Part shown: piece after piece, positions 1-3,872 of the stretch
How positions within the stretch are numbered: position 1 is the stretch's first letter
Layout of the letters: each line of letters starts with the position of its first letter
Assembly (NCBI GenBank): GCA_025964935.1
Contig: JAOPXW010000339.1
Coordinates: 1 to 6,278, forward strand
DNA length: 6,278 bases
Direction of reading: 5' to 3'
Origin: Friedmanniella sp.
Lineage (GTDB): Bacteria > Actinomycetota > Actinomycetes > Propionibacteriales > Propionibacteriaceae
Position numbers and translations under genes: made by a program
The notes under the pieces: generated by a model
What the model saw: only the letters and a program-made list of their open reading frames with translations
What the model was told of the DNA's origin: nothing
Database searches by the model: none

Positions 1-758
1 TCGTGGCCAACAACGTGTACGCCCACATCCCCGACCTGCTCGGGTTCACCCGGGCGCTGCGGCGGCTGGTGGCGCCCGGGGGGACGGTCTCGGTCGAGGT
101 CCACCACGCCCGACAGCTGGTGACCGAGGCGCAGTTCGACACCGTCTACCACGAGCACTTCCAGTACTACACCGTCCTGTCGGCCCAGCGGGCGTTGGCC
201 ACGGCAGGTCTGGTGCTGACCGAGGTCGAGGAGCTCAGCACCCACGGTGGGTCTCTCCGGCTCTGGGCCCGGCCGTCCGAGGCCGCACCGGTGGTGGGGC
301 CCTCGGTCGAGGCGGCGCTGCGGGCCGAACGGGACGCCGGGCTCGACCGGCCCGCGGGCTACCGGGACCTGGCCGCGGCGGTCTCGCGGATCCGGGACGA
401 CCTGATGGAGTTCCTGATCGACTGCCGCCGGGCAGGTCTGCGGGTGGCCGGCTACGGCGCCCCGGGCAAAGGCAACACCCTGCTCAACTACTGCGGCGTC
501 CGCCCGGACCTGCTCGGCTACCTGGTCGACCGGAACCCGTACAAGCACGGTCGGTTCAGCCCCGGGGCCCGGCTCCCCATCCATCCCGTCGAGAAGCTGG
601 TCGAGGACCGGCCCGACGTGATCCTGGTGCTGCCGTGGAACCTCCGGACCGAGATCACCGCCCAGCTCGAGGCCCAGGTCGACTGGCCGGCCCGCCTGGT
701 GTTCCCCCTCCCGAGGCTCGAGGTCCGCCAGCTCGGCGGCGTGGGGAGTACGGCATGA
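1..758 (+). CDS. Sugar C-methyltransferase (TylCIII/TcaB9 type), C-terminal part
   Basis: 5'-truncated; the first whole codon is at base 3, and the GTG there is probably an internal Val. About 251 residues are visible of the roughly 400-420 usual, so the zinc-binding N-terminus and SAM motif I lie upstream. The visible part opens with ANNVYAHIPD (residues 2-11), the end of the SAM fold. Next come EVHH (32-35) and the catalytic YHEHF motif (49-53), then THGGSLRLWA (80-89). The C-terminal Methyltransf_14-type domain shows GYGAPGKGNTLLNY (150-163) and LPWN (210-213). All family signatures are intact. Known relatives methylate C-3 of NDP-4-keto-deoxysugars from SAM in the cytoplasm, giving branched sugars. 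The stop overlaps the next start as ATGA, so the two genes are probably co-transcribed and translationally coupled. The family is secure; the exact sugar and carbon are inferred. Confidence 0.93.
   Translation, partial: VANNVYAHIPDLLGFTRALRRLVAPGGTVSVEVHHARQLVTEAQFDTVYHEHFQYYTVLSAQRALATAGLVLTEVEELSTHGGSLRLWARPSEAAPVVGPSVEAALRAERDAGLDRPAGYRDLAAAVSRIRDDLMEFLIDCRRAGLRVAGYGAPGKGNTLLNYCGVRPDLLGYLVDRNPYKHGRFSPGARLPIHPVEKLVEDRPDVILVLPWNLRTEITAQLEAQVDWPARLVFPLPRLEVRQLGGVGSTA
743..748 (+). promoter_or_regulatory. Ribosome binding site for the cytidylyltransferase
   Basis: GGGGAG lies 6 nt before the ATG at 755, inside the end of the methyltransferase gene. It supports ATG 755 as the start instead of the in-frame ATG at 635, whose extra 40 residues are low-complexity Arg/Pro/Gly and absent from RfbF proteins. 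Confidence 0.7.
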
Positions 759-1549
759 AGGTGGTGCTGTTCTGCGGCGGGTTCGGGATGCGGATGCGCA
801 ACCACGAGGGTGACTCCATCCCGAAGCCCATGCAGATGGTCGGGCCGCGGCCGCTGATCTGGCACGTGATGCGCTACTACGCCCACTTCGGCCACACCCA
901 GTTCGTCCTCTGCCTGGGCTACGGCGCCGAGCACATCAAGGACTACTTCCTGCACTACCAGGAGACCTCCTCCAACGACTTCGTGCTGCACGACGGCGAG
1001 GTCCAGATGCTCTCCACCGACATCACCGACTGGGAGATCACCTTCGTCAACACCGGGCTGTCCTCCCCCATCGGGGAGCGCCTGCGCCGGGTCCGGCGCT
1101 ACGTCGAGAACGAGGCGATGTTCCTGGCCAACTACGCCGACGTGCTCAGCGACGCCCCGATGAACGAGATGATCGACACCTTCGTCGCCTCCGGGGCGGC
1201 CGCCTCGATGATGGTCGTGCCCCCGCAGTCCTCGTTCCACTGCGTGGAGGTCGACGCCGCGGGGCAGGTCGAGCGCATCATCGCCGTCTCCAAGCTCCCG
1301 CTGTGGGAGAACGGCGGCTTCTTCGTCCTGACCCCCGAGGTCTTCGACCACCTGCCCGAGAACGGCGATCTGGTCGAGGACGCCTGCGGTGCGCTGGCCG
1401 CGCAGGGCCGGCTGCTGGCCCAGCGGTTCCACGGCTTCTGGAAGCCGGCCGACACGTTCAAGGAGCGCGCCGAGCTGGACGCGGCCTGGTTCGACGGGAG
1501 CCGGCCGTGGATGGTGTGGGACGACGCACCGAGCCCGCCCCGTGCGTGA
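755..1549 (+). CDS. rfbF: Glucose-1-phosphate cytidylyltransferase (RfbF family)
   Basis: 264 residues, close to the 257 or so of classical RfbF. The family makes CDP-glucose from CTP and glucose-1-phosphate in the cytoplasm, the entry step to CDP-linked deoxysugars. The nucleotide-binding start is MKVVLFCGGFGMRMR (1-15), followed by PKPM (23-26). PLIWHVMRYY and the GYGAEHIKDYF stretch (33-65) match RfbF closely. NYADVLSD (126-133) stands where RfbF has YGDGVxD and keeps Asp129. NGGFFVL (186-192) and FWKPADT (228-234) with PWMVW near the end are family hallmarks. Two places are off consensus: Gly-Asp-Gly is Ala-Asp-Val, and the usual FxEKP before NGGFF reads AVSKLP. The start has a good Shine-Dalgarno site and an ATGA overlap with the methyltransferase gene. 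Family is near certain; strict CTP and glucose-1-phosphate specificity is probable, not shown. Confidence 0.92.
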   Translation: MKVVLFCGGFGMRMRNHEGDSIPKPMQMVGPRPLIWHVMRYYAHFGHTQFVLCLGYGAEHIKDYFLHYQETSSNDFVLHDGEVQMLSTDITDWEITFVNTGLSSPIGERLRRVRRYVENEAMFLANYADVLSDAPMNEMIDTFVASGAAASMMVVPPQSSFHCVEVDAAGQVERIIAVSKLPLWENGGFFVLTPEVFDHLPENGDLVEDACGALAAQGRLLAQRFHGFWKPADTFKERAELDAAWFDGSRPWMVWDDAPSPPRA

Positions 1550-2204
1550 CCTCCGGTTGCACCCGGTCGCCGAGGTCGTCCTGCTGGGCGCCCACTGCGA
1601 CGACATCGCCATCGGGGTCGGAGCGACCCTGCTCCGGCTGGCCGAGGCCAACCCCGGCGTACGGGTGCACACCCTGGTCCTGACCGGCGGCGGGACCGTA
1701 CGCGAGCAGGAGGAGCGCCGGGCCCTGACCCTGCTGACGCCGGGCGCCGAGCTGGAGCAGCAGGTGCTGGACCTCCCCGACGGCCGCACACCGGCGCACT
1801 GGGGTGCGGCGAAGGAGGCCCTGCAGGACCTGTCCCGCCGGACCTCGCCCGACCTGGTCTTCGCCCCCCACCGCCGCGATGCCCACCAGGACCACCGGCT
1901 GGTCGCCGAGCTGGCCCCCACGGCCTTCCGGGACCGGCTGATCCTCGGCTACGAGATCCTCAAGTGGGAGGGTGACCTCGGCTCACCCGCCCTGCTGCAC
2001 GGGGTCTCCGAGGCGGCCGCGGAGCGCAAGGTGGCGGTCCTGCAGGAGTGCTTCGGGTCCCAGGCCGGTCACGGCTGGTTCGACCGGGAGGCCTTCCTCG
2101 GGCTGATGCGGATCCGCGGGGCCCAGAGCGGCGAGCGTTACGCTGAGGCGTTCGTGGCCGAGAAGCTGACCCTGGCGCTGGGGTCGCCGCCACCAGAGCC
2201 CTGA
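1542..2204 (+). CDS. PIG-L/LmbE-family zinc-dependent deacetylase
   Basis: 220 residues from GTG 1542, the usual size for this family of zinc amidohydrolases, which remove N-acetyl (or similar) groups from sugars and sugar conjugates. A beta-strand leads into GAHCDDIAIG (16-25), the family's AHPDDE-like zinc motif with Cys in place of Pro and Ile in place of Glu. The second metal motif is PHRRDAHQDHR (109-119), giving the expected HxDH (His115, His118). Between them lies the conserved LVLTGGG turn (45-51). GTG 1542 was chosen because it begins just before the first strand and overlaps the preceding stop by 8 nt. No clear Shine-Dalgarno site precedes it, so translational coupling is likely; TTG 1557 is an alternative start. 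The open frame extends upstream to 1389 only as a shadow of the previous gene. Its place in the operon suggests it acts on an N-acylated sugar or glycan of this pathway; the substrate is unknown. Confidence 0.9.
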   Translation: MRDLRLHPVAEVVLLGAHCDDIAIGVGATLLRLAEANPGVRVHTLVLTGGGTVREQEERRALTLLTPGAELEQQVLDLPDGRTPAHWGAAKEALQDLSRRTSPDLVFAPHRRDAHQDHRLVAELAPTAFRDRLILGYEILKWEGDLGSPALLHGVSEAAAERKVAVLQECFGSQAGHGWFDREAFLGLMRIRGAQSGERYAEAFVAEKLTLALGSPPPEP

Positions 2205-2221
2205 TCTCAGCCGCCGCCCCA

Positions 2222-2239
2222 GCGGCCCGGACGGGCCGC
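2222..2239 (+). terminator. GC-only hairpin between deacetylase and SDR genes
   Basis: GCGGCCC (2222-2228), a GGAC loop (2229-2232) and GGGCCGC (2233-2239) form a perfect 7-bp all-GC stem. It sits in the 64-nt gap after the deacetylase stop, 29 nt before the next ATG. No T-tract follows, so it is not a classical intrinsic terminator. It could be a U-less actinobacterial attenuator, an mRNA-end stabiliser, or a chance structure in GC-rich DNA. Confidence 0.35.
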
Positions 2240-2254
2240 GCCGAACCTCACGAC

Positions 2255-2258
2255 GGGA
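2255..2258 (+). promoter_or_regulatory. Probable ribosome binding site for the SDR gene
   Basis: GGGA lies 10 nt before ATG 2269. It is weak but the only purine-rich stretch at a usable distance, and the ATG falls directly at the expected N-terminal beta-strand of the Rossmann fold. Confidence 0.45.
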
Positions 2259-2268
2259 ATGACCACAG

Positions 2269-3309
2269 ATGCGAGTACTGGTGACGGGCCACGAGGGTTA
2301 CCTCGGGTCGATCATGACCGGTGTGCTGACCGCGCGCGGGCACGAGGTGCACGGTCTGGACACCGGCCTCTTCGCTGCCCACACCCTCGGTCCCGCCGCG
2401 GACCCCGTCCCGACTCTGGCCGTCGACCTCCGCGACGTGACGGCCGAGCAGCTGACCGGCTTCGACGCCGTGGTCCACCTCGGTGCCCTCTCCAACGACC
2501 CGCTGGGCTTCCTGGACCCCGAGCTGACCTACGACATCAACCACCACGCCTCGGTCCGGCTGGCCCGGCTGGCGCGGGAGGTCGGGGTCTCCCGCTACCT
2601 CTACGCGAGCACCTGCTCGGTCTACGGCAGCGCGGGCGACGCGCTGGTGGACGAGAGTGCCCCGCTGCGGCCGGTCACCCCGTACGCCGAGTCGAAGGTG
2701 CGGGTGGAGGCCGACGTGGCCGAGCTGGCCGACGACGACTTCAGCCCGGTCTACCTGCGCAACGCCACCGCCTTCGGCTTCTCGCCCCGGCTGCGGGCCG
2801 ACATCGTGCTCAACAACCTGGTCGGCCACGCGGTGCTGACGGGTCGGGTCACCGTCCTGTCCGACGGGACGCCGTGGCGCCCGCTGGTGCACGCCCGCGA
2901 CATCGCGGCGGCGTTCGCGGAGGCGCTGGAGGCACCGCGGGAGGCCGTGCACAACCAGGCGCTGAACGTGGGCACCGAGGCCAACAACGTCACCGTGGCC
3001 GAGATCGCCCAGGAGGTGGTCACGGCCGTCCCCGGCTCCCGGCTCAACGTCACCGGCGAGACCGGGTCCGACCCCCGCTCCTACCGGGTCGACTTCTCCG
3101 CCATCCGCCGCGTCCTGCCCGGGTTCGAGGCGGCCTTCAGCGTGGCCGACGGGGCCGCGGAGCTCGCCGCGGCGTACCGGCGGTACGGGCTGACCGCCGA
3201 GCAGTTCGCCGGCTCGTTCGTCCGGCTGGCCGTGCTGCAGGGCCGGCTGGACGACGGCTCACTGGGCCCCGACCTCCGCCCGACGCGGCCCTCAGCGACC
3301 CAGGCCTGA
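2269..3309 (+). CDS. NAD-dependent sugar epimerase/dehydratase (extended SDR)
   Basis: 346 residues, typical for an extended short-chain dehydrogenase/reductase acting on nucleotide sugars in the cytoplasm. The Rossmann start is [13 protein letters not shown], with the GxxGxxG glycines at 7, 10 and 13. Asp31 ends the second strand, which favours NAD(H). [11 protein letters not shown] (70-80) follows the cofactor site. The catalytic set is ASTCSVYG (113-120) and Tyr139-x-x-x-Lys143. [11 protein letters not shown] (203-213) is the usual substrate-side motif. A C-terminal [17 protein letters not shown] stretch (283-299) is typical of SDRs in polysaccharide clusters. The active site looks complete. 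It could be a 4-ketoreductase, an epimerase or a dehydratase; sequence alone does not decide. If the methyltransferase and epimerase act as in mycarose synthesis, a final 4-keto reduction would fit. It follows the deacetylase by 64 nt and converges on the next gene with an 18-nt overlap. Confidence 0.93.
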   Translation: MRVLVTGHEGYLGSIMTGVLTARGHEVHGLDTGLFAAHTLGPAADPVPTLAVDLRDVTAEQLTGFDAVVHLGALSNDPLGFLDPELTYDINHHASVRLARLAREVGVSRYLYASTCSVYGSAGDALVDESAPLRPVTPYAESKVRVEADVAELADDDFSPVYLRNATAFGFSPRLRADIVLNNLVGHAVLTGRVTVLSDGTPWRPLVHARDIAAAFAEALEAPREAVHNQALNVGTEANNVTVAEIAQEVVTAVPGSRLNVTGETGSDPRSYRVDFSAIRRVLPGFEAAFSVADGAAELAAAYRRYGLTAEQFAGSFVRLAVLQGRLDDGSLGPDLRPTRPSATQA

Positions 3310-3834
3310 GCGCAGGTGCACCCAGCTCCCCGCCGCCTGGTCCCGGGCGCTGACCGCGGTGACCGGCTCCGGCCAGGCCACGGCCAGGTCGGGGTCGGCG
3401 TAGTGCACGGCCAGGTCCTCGCTGGGGTCGTGCTCGCGGGTGATCCGGTAGCAGACGTCGGCCAGCTCGGAGACCACCTGGTAGCCGTGCAGGAAGCCCG
3501 GCGGGACGAAGAGGTGGTCGAAGGTCTCGTCGTCGAGCCGGATCGAGTAGGCCTCGGAGAAGGTGGGCGAGTCCGGCCGGATGTCGACCACGGTGTCCCA
3601 CACCGCCCCGCGGGCGCACCGGACCAGCTTGCCCTCACCGGCCCCGCCGCGGCCGTGGAACGCGCGCACCACACCCCGCCGGGAGCGGGACTGGGAGTCC
3701 TGCACGAACCAGGCCGGGTCCACCCCGGCCTCGGCGGCGCCTGCGGCGTCGAAGGTCCGGGTGAAGAAGCCCCGGTCGTCGTAGTGGACCTGTGGTCGGA
3801 AGACCACCAGCCCCGCCAGCGGTGTCGTCGTCAC
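3292..3834 (-). CDS. dTDP-4-dehydrorhamnose 3,5-epimerase-like protein (RmlC family)
   Basis: 180 residues from GTG 3834, the usual RmlC cupin size. The family epimerises 4-keto-6-deoxy NDP-sugars at C-3 and/or C-5. Seen in order: [21 protein letters not shown] (first 24 residues), the catalytic-His motif GVVRAFHGR (His60), [19 protein letters not shown] with Lys69, [12 protein letters not shown] (His116), and [11 protein letters not shown] near the end. The usual TDYYAPE segment, which carries the family's general-acid Tyr, reads TREHDPSE, so that Tyr is absent and a His (135) stands there. It may therefore be a single-position epimerase or have another activity. Start choice: GAGG lies 8 nt before GTG 3834 but only 2 nt before the in-frame GTG 3840, which would add two residues. 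It is alone on the minus strand in this window, convergent with the SDR gene and divergent from the fusion gene. Confidence 0.92.
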   Translation of the reverse strand: MTTTPLAGLVVFRPQVHYDDRGFFTRTFDAAGAAEAGVDPAWFVQDSQSRSRRGVVRAFHGRGGAGEGKLVRCARGAVWDTVVDIRPDSPTFSEAYSIRLDDETFDHLFVPPGFLHGYQVVSELADVCYRITREHDPSEDLAVHYADPDLAVAWPEPVTAVSARDQAAGSWVHLRSGLGR

Positions 3835-3842
3835 ATCCACGT

Positions 3843-3846
3843 CCTC
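3843..3846 (-). promoter_or_regulatory. Ribosome binding site deciding the epimerase start
   Basis: On the minus strand GAGG (3846 to 3843) sits 8 nt before GTG 3834. The same site is too close (2 nt) to serve GTG 3840. A stronger GGAGG at 3862-3858 lies 23-27 nt upstream and is better spaced for the out-of-frame ATG at 3848. Confidence 0.5.
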
Positions 3847-3852
3847 ATGATG
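3846..3852. promoter_or_regulatory. Candidate shared -10 patch in the divergent gap
   Basis: The only A/T-rich spot in the 38-nt gap reads CATGAT on the plus strand (3846-3851) and CATCAT on the minus strand (3852-3847). Each matches the TATAAT consensus at 4 of 6 bases. A minus-strand start about 7 nt on would fall close to the epimerase start codon, giving a nearly leaderless mRNA. No -35 box was recognised on either side. This is a weak guess resting on position and composition alone. Confidence 0.2.
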
Positions 3853-3863
3853 GCAGTCCTCCA

Positions 3864-3868
3864 GGGAG
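3864..3868 (+). promoter_or_regulatory. Ribosome binding site for the fusion gene
   Basis: GGGAG ends 4 nt before GTG 3873, slightly close but purine-rich and unique here. It supports GTG 3873 over the in-frame GTG 3822, which would place the start inside the divergent epimerase gene. Confidence 0.5.
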
Positions 3869-3872
3869 CGCA

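Noticed and set aside
635..754. Possible 40-residue N-terminal extension of the cytidylyltransferase
   Set aside because: It is Arg/Pro/Gly-rich, lies inside the previous gene, and precedes a good ribosome site and the natural family start at 755.
518..1921. Long minus-strand open frame opposite genes 1-3
   Set aside because: It spans three well-recognised plus-strand genes and is low in complexity (Ser/Arg/Gly/Val-rich); a shadow.
3291..3310. Candidate bidirectional terminator at the convergent gene ends
   Set aside because: Only a 5-bp stem with a 10-nt loop and no T-tract on either strand.
2259..3353. Plus-strand frame of 364 codons overlapping the SDR gene
   Set aside because: It is almost pure Arg/Gly/Pro/Ala, while the frame from 2269 has complete SDR motifs.
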